Shown: positions 16,186 to 25,293 of the stretch, piece by piece
Position numbering within the stretch: position 1 is the first letter of the stretch
How the letters are laid out: each line of letters begins with the position of its first letter
DNA from: JAJDXO01 sp965207535
GTDB taxonomy: Bacteria > Pseudomonadota > Alphaproteobacteria > Rhodospirillales > UBA2165
NCBI GenBank assembly: GCA_965207535.1
Contig: CBDBMR010000015.1
Location: 186,001 to 250,000, forward strand
DNA: 64,000 nt
Reading direction: 5' to 3'
Program-made: the position numbers and the translations under genes
The notes under the pieces: model-generated
Databases searched by the model: none
What the model was told of the DNA's origin: nothing
Seen by the model: the letters and a program-made list of their open reading frames with translations, nothing else

Positions 16186-18084
16186 CTACCCTTCCCGCTC
16201 CGCCGGCCGGGACACGGCATCCCCGGGCAGCCGCGCCTGGGGCCGGCCGCGGGAAGGATCGCGCTCCTGCACCTCCAGGAGGATATCGCGGGCGATGGGC
16301 GCGGCGACCGACGCGCCGCCGCCGCCGTGTTCGACGATCACCGAGACCACGTAGCGCGGATTGTCCACCGGCGCATAGCCGACGAACAAAGCGTGATCCC
16401 GCTCCTCCCAGGGCAGTTCCTCGTTCTTCAGCACCCCGTTCTCGCGCTCGGCCTTGGTGATCCGGCGCACCTGGACGGTTCCCGTCTTGCCGCCGATCCG
16501 GCGGCCGGCTTGCTCGACCCGGGCGCGGAAGGCCGTGCCGCGGGGCGAGTTCATCACCCCGGCCATGGCCTTGGTCACCAGTTCCAGGTGGGAGGGGTGA
16601 ATATCGAGGGAATCGAACGCCGGCAGATCAGGCGCGGCGGTTTCCCGGGCATCGAAGGGAATGAGCTGCTTCGTCAGCCGCGGCCGCACCGCCTTTCCGC
16701 CATTCACCAGCCGGGCGGTCATCACCGCCAGCTGCAGCGGCGTGGACAGGAAGAGCCCCTGGCCGATCCCGGCAAGCAGCGTCTCGCCGGTCTGCCAGGA
16801 CTCGCCCTTGACCTTTTTCTTCCACGCCCGGCTGGGGATCAGTCCGGACTTCTCGCCGGGCAGATCGATGCCGGCCTTCGCGCCCAGTCCCAAGCGGCGG
16901 GCCATGGCGGCAATCCGGTCGATGCCCGTCCGCCGCGCGATCTCATAGAAGTAGACGTCGCAGGATTGAACGATCCCGTCGGCCATGTTCATGGTCCCAT
17001 GCCCCTCCGGCTTCCAGCAATGGAACGTGGCATCGCCCAGTTCCAGGTGGCCGGGGCAGAAGACTTGTGAGCCCGGGGTGACCGCGCCTTTTTCCAGCGC
17101 CGCAAGAGCGACGGCCATCTTGAAGGTCGATCCCGGCGCGTACTGGCCGGCGATCGCCTTGTTGTTGAGGGGTGAACGGGGATCGCCGATCAGGTTCCGC
17201 CACTCCTCGGGTGTCAGCCCGCGATTGAAGGAATTGGGATCGAAGCTCGGCGTCGAGGCGAGGGTCAGCACGTCGCCCGTATGGGCATCCATCACCACCG
17301 CCGAGGCCGATTGCTCACCGAGCCGCCGGGTGGTGTACTTTTGGAGCTCCAGGTCGACGGTCAGCCAAGCCTCGGTTCCGGGCTGGTTCTCGCGGCGCTC
17401 GAGCTCACGAATTTCGCGGCCGAGCGCGTTGACCTCGACCTGGGAAGTGCCGGACCGCCCCCGCAACGCCTCGTCGTGCACCCGCTCCAGGCCCGCCTTG
17501 CCGATACGGAATCCCGGCAATTCCAGCAGCGGATCGCCGGTCATTTCCTCTTCGGACACCGCCGAGACATAGCCGAGGATCGGCGCGGTATAGATGCCGT
17601 CCGGATAGTGCCGGCTTTCGCCGACATCAATGGAGACGCCGCCCAACTCGGGCGCGTTGACCTCGATCCGCGCGACCTCGTCCCAGGTCAGGTTCTCGCG
17701 GACCAGCACCGGCAGGAACCGCCGCTTGCGGCCGACTTCCCGGAGAATTCGCTCGGTCTCGGCCTCGCTCAACGGCACCACCCTGCTGAATGTGTCGAGC
17801 GCCCGGGCGACGTCGACGGCTTTTTCCGGGATGAGCATGGCGCGGTAGTTCTGGCGGTTGACGGCCATCGGGCGGCCGAAACGGTCGACAATCCGGCCGC
17901 GCGGCGGCGCCAGCAGCTTCAGGCTGACCCGGTTTTCCTCGGCCAGCGTCGTGTAGCGCTCCGATTCCACCACCTGCAGGTAATACATGCGCCCGGCGAG
18001 CGCGGCGAACAGCACGGCCTGGCCGCCGCCCAAAAGGATGGAGCGGCGGCTGAAGAGGCGATAGCGGTCACTGTCGCGATGCAT
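16186..18084 (-). CDS. mrdA: Penicillin-binding protein 2 (elongation transpeptidase)
   Basis: 632-residue class B PBP that cross-links peptidoglycan during elongation. A single N-terminal anchor (~residues 15-37) is followed by the dimerisation domain (PRGRIVDRFG ~61-70) and the transpeptidase domain. The active-site triad motifs are S319-T-F-K322, S374-C-D376 and K533-T-G-T. The second motif is SxD in place of the commoner SxN; this is found in PBP2-type proteins. It sits between mreD and rodA in the operon. Confidence 0.95.
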   Translation of the reverse strand: MHRDSDRYRLFSRRSILLGGGQAVLFAALAGRMYYLQVVESERYTTLAEENRVSLKLLAPPRGRIVDRFGRPMAVNRQNYRAMLIPEKAVDVARALDTFSRVVPLSEAETERILREVGRKRRFLPVLVRENLTWDEVARIEVNAPELGGVSIDVGESRHYPDGIYTAPILGYVSAVSEEEMTGDPLLELPGFRIGKAGLERVHDEALRGRSGTSQVEVNALGREIRELERRENQPGTEAWLTVDLELQKYTTRRLGEQSASAVVMDAHTGDVLTLASTPSFDPNSFNRGLTPEEWRNLIGDPRSPLNNKAIAGQYAPGSTFKMAVALAALEKGAVTPGSQVFCPGHLELGDATFHCWKPEGHGTMNMADGIVQSCDVYFYEIARRTGIDRIAAMARRLGLGAKAGIDLPGEKSGLIPSRAWKKKVKGESWQTGETLLAGIGQGLFLSTPLQLAVMTARLVNGGKAVRPRLTKQLIPFDARETAAPDLPAFDSLDIHPSHLELVTKAMAGVMNSPRGTAFRARVEQAGRRIGGKTGTVQVRRITKAERENGVLKNEELPWEERDHALFVGYAPVDNPRYVVSVIVEHGGGGASVAAPIARDILLEVQERDPSRGRPQARLPGDAVSRPAEREG

Positions 18085-18099
18085 GGGCCCAAGTCACCA

Positions 18100-18615
18100 T
18101 CAGGCCTGCTGCAGGAACGCCTGCTGCCAGCGAAGAAATATCCAGGCAACGAAGGGAAACAGGCCGGCCGTCACCAGATACTGGAAGAGGAACGCTTTCA
18201 TGTCCAGCAGCGTCACATGGAACGCGGACGCCAGCACCCAGAGTTCGAGGGTCGCCAGGAACCAGGTGACGGCGAAGCCGAACCAATAGATGGGAAACGA
18301 TTTTCCCGCCAGGAACCGGCGCTGCAGGACAACCGCGCCGTAGAAGGTCAGGAACACCAGCGCAAACAGGCCGGCCGGCGCGCCGCTCAGCATGTCCTGG
18401 GCGATGCCGAGCAGAAACACGGCGACGAAGGGCAGCAGGTGAGGCCGGTAAACCGCCCAGTGATAGAGGGAAATGGCGGCCAGGATCGGCGCGACCGAGG
18501 CATAGTCCGGAATTCGAACCGGCAGCATACCCAGGATGATCAAGGCGAGTGTCAGCCCGAAGGGCGTCAAATTGCGCGCCAACCGGTCAAGGCGGAGAAA
18601 AAACTCTCTTCTCAT
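18100..18615 (-). CDS. mreD: Rod-shape protein MreD
   Basis: 171-residue membrane protein with about five hydrophobic helices. It is the small and weakly conserved member of the elongasome that links MreC and PBP2/RodA. Identification rests on size, topology (PHLLPFVAVFLLGIAQDMLSGAPAGL motif region typical of MreD) and its position between mreC and mrdA. Its start overlaps the mreC stop by 4 bases. Confidence 0.9.
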   Translation of the reverse strand: MRREFFLRLDRLARNLTPFGLTLALIILGMLPVRIPDYASVAPILAAISLYHWAVYRPHLLPFVAVFLLGIAQDMLSGAPAGLFALVFLTFYGAVVLQRRFLAGKSFPIYWFGFAVTWFLATLELWVLASAFHVTLLDMKAFLFQYLVTAGLFPFVAWIFLRWQQAFLQQA

Positions 18616-19493
18616 TTACCGCCGCTGGCGGGATTGGCCCGGTCGCCGGACTCCAATATGCCGCCCAACCCGAAATCGGCCGCGCGGACGAACTCCAGCC
18701 GCTCGCGGCTCATGTACGGCTGAACCTCGATCCCGCCGTCGGTGACCGCGGCGACAATGCCGACCGGCAGCCCCGCCGGAAACGCGCCGCCGTGGCCCGA
18801 GGTGACAATCCTCTGACCGGGGGTAATGCGCGCGCTGGGCAAAGTGTGAAGCAGGCGGGGCCGGCCGCTATTGTTGCCGGCCATGACCGCGCGGACCCGG
18901 GTCGATTCGATCACCACCGGGATTCGCGAGTTGATATCGGTGATCAGCAGCACCCGCGAGGCGCGGGCACCGGCCCCGACGATACGGCCGACGAAGCCGT
19001 CATCGCCGAGCACGGCCTGGCCGTCGCGGATGCCCTGGCTTTTGCCCGCATTGAGAACAATCGAATGACTGAAACCGGAACCCGAATCCGCGATCACCCG
19101 CGCCGTGTGGTGGCTGACCGCGTTCTCCGGGACGACGTTCAGCAGTTTTTGAAAGGCCTGGTTCTCGGCATCCAGCTGACGGGCCGCCATCTGCCAGTCC
19201 CGCAGCCGGGCATTTTCCTCCCGAAGCCGCGCGTTCTCGGCACGGATATCGGCAAGGCTGCGGACATTGTCGACGGCCTGGGTGAACGTCGTCACCGGCT
19301 TGGACATGGCGTTGAGGATCGGCGCGACCGCGTCTGTCACATGGGTGCGCGCGCGGTCGACCAGTACGGTATCCACCTTGCCGACCAGCATCAGGCCGAA
19401 TGCGGCCAGTATCAGTCCCAGGTACGTGAACCGCTGAACAAAACCTCTCAGCGGCGCCGCGATTCGCAAGAAGGTGCTTGGACGTTCCTCCAA
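18612..19493 (-). CDS. mreC: Rod-shape protein MreC
   Basis: Bitopic periplasmic scaffold of the elongasome. About 293 residues: a cytoplasmic tail, one membrane helix (~residues 20-40, YLGLILAAFGLMLVG), a coiled coil (~65-100) and the two beta-barrel domains containing GFVGRIVGAG. The start is set at TTG 19493 because GGAGG lies 7 bases upstream (19500s). A longer frame opening at a TTG (19532) has no such site. The translated product begins with formyl-Met followed by EERPSTF. Confidence 0.92.
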   Translation of the reverse strand: MEERPSTFLRIAAPLRGFVQRFTYLGLILAAFGLMLVGKVDTVLVDRARTHVTDAVAPILNAMSKPVTTFTQAVDNVRSLADIRAENARLREENARLRDWQMAARQLDAENQAFQKLLNVVPENAVSHHTARVIADSGSGFSHSIVLNAGKSQGIRDGQAVLGDDGFVGRIVGAGARASRVLLITDINSRIPVVIESTRVRAVMAGNNSGRPRLLHTLPSARITPGQRIVTSGHGGAFPAGLPVGIVAAVTDGGIEVQPYMSRERLEFVRAADFGLGGILESGDRANPASGGK

Positions 19494-19575
19494 ACTATTC
19501 CCTCCGTTAATTCCGACCTCGGGCCACCCCAACTATTCCGCCCGACTGTCAGCGGAAATAGTTAAAACATGGTTG

Positions 19576-20616
19576 TTAGTACATGGTGGTCAGTACGTGG
19601 CGCATCTTCTTCATTTCCTCGAGGGCGCGCCCCGTACCAAGCACCACGCAACTCAGCGGCCCGTCGGCGATCGAGACGGCCAGGCCGGTCGCCTGGCGAA
19701 GAACGTAATCCATCTTCGACAAAAGCGCGCCGCCGCCGGTCAGCACAATGCCCTTGTCCACGATATCGGCCGCCAATTCCGGCGCGGTGTGTTCAAGCGC
19801 GACTTTCACCGCCTCGATGATGGCGCTCACCGGCTCGGCGAGGCTTTCGGCGATCTCGCGCTCGGAGATCACCAGTTCCTTGGGCACGCCGTTCATCAGG
19901 TCGCGGCCCTTGATTTCCAGGGTCCGGCCGTCGCCGTCGTCCGGCGGACATGCGGACCCGATTTCTTCCTTGATGCGCTCGGACGAGCCCTCGCCCACAA
20001 GCAGATTATGGTTACGGCGGATGTAGGCGATGATCGCCTCGTTCATCTTGTCGCCGCCGACCCGGACGCTTCTCGAATAGACGATGCCGCCGAGGGACAG
20101 CACGGCAACCTCGGTCGTGCCGCCGCCGATATCGACGACCATGGAGCCGGTGGGCTCGGTCACCGGCAAACCGGCCCCGATCGCCGCCGCCATGGGCTCC
20201 TCGATCAGATAGACCCGCCGCGCGCCGGCGGCTTCCGCCGATTCCTGAATGGCCCGGCGCTCCACCGCGGTGGAGCCGGACGGCACGCACACCACGATCT
20301 GCGGCGAGGCGAAACCCCGCCGGTTATGTACTCTGTTGATGAAGTACTTGATCATGTCTTCGGCGATTTCGAAGTCGGCGATCACGCCGTCACGCAGCGG
20401 CCGGACTGCCGAAATGTTGCCGGGCGTCCGGCCCAGCATCATCTTGGCCTCCTCGCCGACCGCGAGAACCTGTTTCTTTCCTTTGACGTCGACAATGGCG
20501 ACGACCGAGGGTTCGTTTAGGACGATGTCCTTACCCTTGACGTAGACCAGTGTGTTCGCCGTACCCAAATCGATCGCCATATCGGCGGAGAGGAATCCAA
20601 ATAGTCGGGATAACAT
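19576..20616 (-). CDS. mreB: Actin-like cytoskeletal protein MreB
   Basis: 346-residue bacterial actin that positions the elongation machinery along the cell cylinder. Phosphate-binding loops are visible: IDLGTANTLVY (~15-25), VVDIGGGTTEVAV (~163-175) and the adenosine loop GIVLTGGGALL (~288-298). The N-terminal amphipathic segment MLSRLFGFL, which binds membrane, is present. It is the first gene of the leftward operon, and about 80 bases separate it from mreC. Confidence 0.97.
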   Translation of the reverse strand: MLSRLFGFLSADMAIDLGTANTLVYVKGKDIVLNEPSVVAIVDVKGKKQVLAVGEEAKMMLGRTPGNISAVRPLRDGVIADFEIAEDMIKYFINRVHNRRGFASPQIVVCVPSGSTAVERRAIQESAEAAGARRVYLIEEPMAAAIGAGLPVTEPTGSMVVDIGGGTTEVAVLSLGGIVYSRSVRVGGDKMNEAIIAYIRRNHNLLVGEGSSERIKEEIGSACPPDDGDGRTLEIKGRDLMNGVPKELVISEREIAESLAEPVSAIIEAVKVALEHTAPELAADIVDKGIVLTGGGALLSKMDYVLRQATGLAVSIADGPLSCVVLGTGRALEEMKKMRHVLTTMY

Positions 20617-20763
20617 CTATGCTCTCAATGCCTTTCCAAAAGCCGTTCAACTCCTCCCGGGTCCGGACAATTCGGCCGGTTCTTATCGGTCGAGTTCCGG
20701 GGCACCGCCTAGCATTCACCAGGCGGCGGCCGCCGGTACCGTCTTATAACACGGTTTGCTCGC

Positions 20764-20789
20764 CACAGGAATCAAGCCTGTGCCTTTTT
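20764..20789 (+). terminator. Intrinsic terminator on the plus strand between mreB and leuA
   Basis: CACAGG-AATCAAG-CCTGTG hairpin (20764-20782) followed by CCTTTTT (20783-20789) and a second T-run at 20795-20799. It is oriented to stop rightward transcription, although both flanking genes run leftward. It could end an unannotated plus-strand RNA or block antisense reading into leuA. Confidence 0.45.
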
Positions 20790-20826
20790 CTCGGTTTTTC
20801 TGCCCGTTGGGCCGCACGCCGGCCCA

Positions 20827-22416
20827 TCAGGCCGAGATCGCCGCGGGGGCCGTCTTCTTCTGCTTCACCAGCAGTTTGTTGAGGGCGTTGATATAGGCCT
20901 TGGCCGAGGCGACTACCGTATCGGTGTCGGCGCTCTGACCATTGACAGTCTTGCCCTTTTCCTCGAGCCGCACGGTCACCTCGGCCTGGGCTTCGGTGCC
21001 CTCGGTGACCGCATGCACCTGATAGAGCTGCAGGTGGGGATCTTCGCCGGTCAATGCCTTGATAGCCTTGAAAACCGCGTCGATCGGCCCGTCGCCGGTC
21101 GATCGGGCGGACTTCACCTCGCCGTCGATATCGAGCGACAGATCGGCCTTGGGCGGCGTGTGTACCGTGCCGCACAAAACCTCCAGCGACGCCAGCTTGA
21201 TCCGGTCGTTGGTGCGCACCACGGTCTCGTCCACCAGCGCGATGATATCCTCGTCGAACACGTCCTTCTTGAGGTCGGCCAAATCCTTGAACCGCTTGAA
21301 CGCATCCTCCATCGCATTGTCGCCGATGTCGTAACCCATCTCCTTCAGTTTCTCCCTGAAGGCGTGCCGGCCCGAATGTTTGCCGAGAACCAATTTCGAT
21401 TCGGTGAGACCGACGGACTCCGGCGTCATGATTTCGTAGGTGCGGGCGTTCTTCAGCATGCCGTCCTGGTGAATCCCGGACTCATGGGCGAACGCATTGG
21501 CGCCGACGATGGCCTTGTTGGGCTGGACGGTGAAGCCGGTCACCGTGGAGACCAGCCGCGAGGCCTTGGTGATGTTCTCGGTGACGATCCGGGGCGTGTA
21601 GGGCATCAAATCCGCCCGCGTCCGGAGCGCCATGACGATCTCCTCCATCGCCGCATTGCCGGCCCGCTCGCCGAGCCCGTTGATGGTGCATTCGATCTGG
21701 CGGGCGCCGGCCTTCACCGCCGCCAGGGAATTGGCGACCGCCAATCCCAGATCGTTGTGGCAGTGCACGCTGATGATCGCCTTGTCCATGTTGGGGACCC
21801 GCTCCCGCAGCATGGTGATGATCGCCGCGAACTCGTCGGGGAGCGCATAGCCCACCGTGTCCGGAATATTGATCGTGGCGGCGCCTGCATCGATGGCCGC
21901 CTCGACGCACCGGCACATGAAGTCGTGCTCGGTGCGCGAGCCGTCCTCGCACGACCATTCGACATCGTCGGTGAAGTTGCGGGCGAGCGTCACGCTGTCG
22001 ATCACCGCCTGATAGACGTCGTCCGGCTCCATCTGCAGCTTGTACTTCATATGGAGCGGACTGGTCGAAATGAAGGTGTGGATCCTGGGCCGGGCGGAGG
22101 GCTTCACCGCCTCGGCGGCCCGCTCGATATCCGCCTTGCCGGCGCGGGCCAGACCGCAGACGCTGGAGTCCCTGACCACCTTGGCGATCTCGTTGACCGC
22201 CTCGAAGTCGCCCTCGGAAGCGATCGGGAAACCGGCCTCGATCACGTCGACGCCCATCGCCTCCAGCACCTCGGCGATGCGGAGCTTTTCGGACAGGTTC
22301 ATGGAGGCGCCCGGCGACTGCTCGCCGTCGCGCATGGTGGTGTCGAATATGATGATACGCTCCGGGTCCGTGGCGGACTCGGGCGATTCCGTCGTTGTTT
22401 CGTTGGCTTTTGTCAT
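20827..22416 (-). CDS. leuA: 2-isopropylmalate synthase
   Basis: First committed enzyme of leucine synthesis, condensing 2-oxoisovalerate with acetyl-CoA in the cytoplasm. The 529-residue product has the DRE-TIM catalytic barrel with DTTMRDGEQSPGASM near residues 25-39. The metal-ligand motif SVHCHNDLG and the family signature NGLGERAGN follow. The C-terminal regulatory LeuA dimer domain, which binds leucine for feedback inhibition, is complete. Upstream is a leucine-rich small frame that may be an attenuator leader. ilvC, ilvN and ilvB lie a few kb away on the same strand. Confidence 0.96.
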   Translation of the reverse strand: MTKANETTTESPESATDPERIIIFDTTMRDGEQSPGASMNLSEKLRIAEVLEAMGVDVIEAGFPIASEGDFEAVNEIAKVVRDSSVCGLARAGKADIERAAEAVKPSARPRIHTFISTSPLHMKYKLQMEPDDVYQAVIDSVTLARNFTDDVEWSCEDGSRTEHDFMCRCVEAAIDAGAATINIPDTVGYALPDEFAAIITMLRERVPNMDKAIISVHCHNDLGLAVANSLAAVKAGARQIECTINGLGERAGNAAMEEIVMALRTRADLMPYTPRIVTENITKASRLVSTVTGFTVQPNKAIVGANAFAHESGIHQDGMLKNARTYEIMTPESVGLTESKLVLGKHSGRHAFREKLKEMGYDIGDNAMEDAFKRFKDLADLKKDVFDEDIIALVDETVVRTNDRIKLASLEVLCGTVHTPPKADLSLDIDGEVKSARSTGDGPIDAVFKAIKALTGEDPHLQLYQVHAVTEGTEAQAEVTVRLEEKGKTVNGQSADTDTVVASAKAYINALNKLLVKQKKTAPAAISA

Positions 22417-22499
22417 CTCACTGGACCATTTGAAGAAATCTGATTGCGACTGGAAGGCTTCTCTCCCCCGAACGTCCGCCAGTTAGGTGACGAGACCGC

Positions 22500-22631
22500 T
22501 CAGGGGCGGATAAGTCGCAGGGCCAGGAGGAGGCCGAGATCGGAGATGGCGATGGCGGAAAGCGCGCGCGCGGACCGGCCGGGCTGCTGCCCGGTGATCA
22601 GACGGTTCATGTGCTCGCGCGAGCGGTTCAT
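22500..22631 (-). CDS. Possible leucine-rich leader peptide of leuA
   Basis: A 43-codon frame from ATG 22631 (or 36 codons from ATG 22610) ends 84 bases before leuA. Its last ten residues before the final IRP are dense in leucine (DLGLLLALRL), with six leucine codons close together, as in leucine attenuator peptides. No clear terminator with a T-run is seen between it and leuA. The regulatory role is therefore plausible but unproven; it could be a chance frame. Confidence 0.4.
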   Translation of the reverse strand: MNRSREHMNRLITGQQPGRSARALSAIAISDLGLLLALRLIRP

Positions 22632-22840
22632 GGTCGTCTCCGTGCGCGGGAATTCCCGCGAAAAGCGCCGAAACGGCGCGTTCAGGCCCCTAAATTGTCC
22701 TGTTTGGGCCATAAGTCAACAATAATCGCCAGAAACAAGGAGTTAACCAAGGAATTGTTGCCGGCGTGGCCGGCGAAGGTGGAAGCGACAAATAGTGAAT
22801 AGCATCACGTTCAACCCCCCGGCTATCGGTCTATAGTGAA

Positions 22841-23593
22841 TTGGTAATTTCGATGGAGGAGGTCGTGCTGAGGTATTTGTCGATCGCTGGTCTGGTGCTT
22901 TGCCACCTGATTTCAATCCCGGGCGCATTTGCTCAGTCGAGCACCTTGCCCCGCAATGAACAGATCATGTACGGCGACCGCCAATTCTCTCCGGCGGAAC
23001 TGGAGGCCAATAATGACCTTCTTCAATCCGTGGATCGGAGCGGCGTAAGCCGCCGCGATGCGGCGCGGCGTGCCGTGGTCGTCGGCTTCCGGCATTTTCG
23101 CGAGGGCGATACGGCCGCCGCGGTGAAGCGCTTCAACCAAGCGTGGCTGCTGGATTCCAAATACGGGCGAGCCTATTGGGGGCTGGCCATCATCAGCATC
23201 GAGAGGGACAAGGACGCCGCAACGGCGGAACGTTTGTTCCTGAAGGCTGCCGAACTATCGCCCAAAGACGCCGAACTGTACGTCGATGTCGGTCGATTCT
23301 TCGGCAAGACCGGCAATCCGTTAAAGGCCGGCGTCTATTTTGAACGTGCGCTTAAGATTGACGGAAATGTGCGCGACGCGCATAGGGGACTAACCCTGGC
23401 CTACACCGCACAGCAGAAATTTCGACAAGCGATGGAACACGCAATAATCGCCCAACAACGCGGCGAGAAACTGGAGAAGAATACAGTCCCGTTCCTCGGT
23501 TGCTTGACCGGCATGATCGAAAAGGGCCTGGAGCTAAATCAAAAGAACGCGGCACCGTGTGTCCTGATACTCAGGTCCGACGCCCAGCGTTAG
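22841..23593 (+). CDS. Exported TPR-repeat protein
   Basis: About 240-250 residues. A hydrophobic signal segment (RYLSIAGLVLCHLISIPGAFA) is followed by Q-S and then about three to four tetratricopeptide repeats across residues ~75-215 (AVKRFNQAWLLDSKYGRAYWGLA; AERLFLKAAELSPKDAELY; AGVYFERALKIDGN). It is probably periplasmic and a protein-protein adaptor. The start is uncertain: TTG 22841, ATG 22853 or GTG 22865. AGGAGG at 22857-22862 is too close to GTG 22865 (2 bases) to be ideal. The gene is transcribed opposite to its amino-acid biosynthesis neighbours, and its partner is unknown. Confidence 0.72.
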   Translation: MVISMEEVVLRYLSIAGLVLCHLISIPGAFAQSSTLPRNEQIMYGDRQFSPAELEANNDLLQSVDRSGVSRRDAARRAVVVGFRHFREGDTAAAVKRFNQAWLLDSKYGRAYWGLAIISIERDKDAATAERLFLKAAELSPKDAELYVDVGRFFGKTGNPLKAGVYFERALKIDGNVRDAHRGLTLAYTAQQKFRQAMEHAIIAQQRGEKLEKNTVPFLGCLTGMIEKGLELNQKNAAPCVLILRSDAQR

Positions 23594-23613
23594 TTCTCCG
23601 GCTTTTCCGCCAC

Positions 23614-24633
23614 CTAGTTCTTCGTCTTGTCCACCAGCGCGTTTTCGGTGATCCACGGCATCATGCTCCGCAGCTTCTCGCCCACCTCCTCGATATGGTG
23701 GGCCTGGGAGGCCTTGCGCATGGCCTTGAAGCGGGGCGAGCCGACCTTGCTCTCCAGCATCCACTCCTTGACGAACTTGCCGGACTGGATGTCGTCGAGC
23801 ACCTCCTTCATCCGCGCCTTGGTGTCCGCATCGACGATCCTGGGCCCGGAGAGGTAGTCCCCGAATTCGGCGGTGTTGGAGATGGAATAGCGCATGTTGG
23901 CGATGCCGCCCTGATAGATCAGGTCGACGATCAGCTTCACCTCGTGCAGGCACTCGAAATACGCCATCTCGGGCGAATAACCGGCCTCGACCAGGGTCTC
24001 GTAGCCGGCCTGGATTAGGCTGGTGAGCCCGCCGCACAGCACCGTCTGCTCGCCGAACAGGTCGGTTTCGCACTCTTCCTTGAAGGTGGTCTCGATGATG
24101 CCCGAGCGGCCGCCGCCGATGGCCGAACCATAGGACAGCGCCACGTCGAGGGCCGCGCCCGAAACGTCCTGATGGACGGCGACGAGGCACGGCACGCCGG
24201 CGCCGCGGGCGAACTCGGAGCGCACCGTATGGCCCGGGCCCTTGGGCGCGATCATGAAGACGTCGATATCGTCCGGCGGCTCGATGAGGCCGAAGTGGAC
24301 ACTGAGGCCGTGGGCAAACGCGATGGCCGCCCCCGGTTTGATGTGGCCCTGAAGCTCGTTGTAGTAGAGGTCCTGCTGGGTCTCGTCGGGCGCCAGGATC
24401 ATGGTGACGTCGGCCCACTCGACCGCCTCGGTCGGCGTCATCACGGGCAGGTTCTCGGCCTCCGCCTTGGCGATGGAGCCCGAGCCCTGGCGCAGCGCCA
24501 CGGCCACTTCCTTGACGCCGGCATCCCGGAGGTTGAGGGCGTGGGCGTGGCCCTGGCTGCCATAGCCGATGATCGCGACCCTCTTGGTCTTGATCAGGTT
24601 GATATCGGCGTCACGGTCATAATATACGCGCAT
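23614..24633 (-). CDS. ilvC: Ketol-acid reductoisomerase
   Basis: Class I (short) KARI, 339 residues, converting acetolactate to dihydroxyisovalerate with NADPH and Mg2+ in the valine/isoleucine pathway. The Rossmann motif GYGSQGHAHALNLRDAG (~residues 24-40) is complete. The metal-binding glutamates lie in the C-terminal knotted domain (TDLFGEQTVLCGG; EMAYFECLHE). It follows ilvN after 28 bases and is last in the ilvB-ilvN-ilvC operon. Confidence 0.97.
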   Translation of the reverse strand: MRVYYDRDADINLIKTKRVAIIGYGSQGHAHALNLRDAGVKEVAVALRQGSGSIAKAEAENLPVMTPTEAVEWADVTMILAPDETQQDLYYNELQGHIKPGAAIAFAHGLSVHFGLIEPPDDIDVFMIAPKGPGHTVRSEFARGAGVPCLVAVHQDVSGAALDVALSYGSAIGGGRSGIIETTFKEECETDLFGEQTVLCGGLTSLIQAGYETLVEAGYSPEMAYFECLHEVKLIVDLIYQGGIANMRYSISNTAEFGDYLSGPRIVDADTKARMKEVLDDIQSGKFVKEWMLESKVGSPRFKAMRKASQAHHIEEVGEKLRSMMPWITENALVDKTKN

Positions 24634-24661
24634 GATCTTCCCCAGTTACATATCCTGCCAA

Positions 24662-25219
24662 CTACATATTCTGACTGCCGCGGGCGATAGCGACCACGCC
24701 GGTCCGCGACACGTCCACGAGCCCCAGCGGCTCCATGAGTTCGATGAAGGCGTCCAGTTTGCCGGTATCGCCGACGATCTCGAAAACGAAGGAACTGTTC
24801 GTGCTGTCCACGACGTGGGCCCGGAATATATCGGCAATGCGCAGCGATTCAACCCGCCTCTCGCCCTTGCCCTTCACCTTGACCAGCGCAAGCTCCCTGG
24901 ACACCGACGGCCCCTCGACGGTCAGGTCGGCGACCCGGTGCACCGGCACCAGACGCTCGAGTTGCGCCCGGATCTGCTCGATGATCATCGGCGTGCCGTT
25001 GGTGACGATGGTGATCTTGGACCGGTGCGCGTCCTGATCGACCTCGGACACGGTGAGGCTTTCGATATTGTAGCCCCGGCCCGAAAACAGGCCGACCACC
25101 CGGGCCAGCACGCCGGCCTCGTTGTCGACCAGGACCGAGAAGGTGTGCTCCTGAATTGCGTCCTTGGCCGCGGCCAGCTCCCGCTTGGTCGCCGCCTTCC
25201 TTGGTTTTCTCGCTGCCAC
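24662..25219 (-). CDS. ilvN: Acetolactate synthase small (regulatory) subunit
   Basis: 185 residues. A basic N-terminal extension is followed by an ACT domain (~25-100; HTFSVLVDNEAGVLARVVGLFSGRGYNIESL) that binds valine, and a C-terminal ALS_ss domain. It activates the large subunit and confers feedback inhibition. It lies 75 bases downstream of ilvB and 28 bases upstream of ilvC. The name ilvH is also used for this gene. Confidence 0.95.
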   Translation of the reverse strand: MAARKPRKAATKRELAAAKDAIQEHTFSVLVDNEAGVLARVVGLFSGRGYNIESLTVSEVDQDAHRSKITIVTNGTPMIIEQIRAQLERLVPVHRVADLTVEGPSVSRELALVKVKGKGERRVESLRIADIFRAHVVDSTNSSFVFEIVGDTGKLDAFIELMEPLGLVDVSRTGVVAIARGSQNM

Positions 25220-25293
25220 GTTTTCCTCGCTTTACACCGGTCCCGGCCGGCAGACCGCCGCCAGTGTCAATTGGACGTCTAGGCCACGGACGT

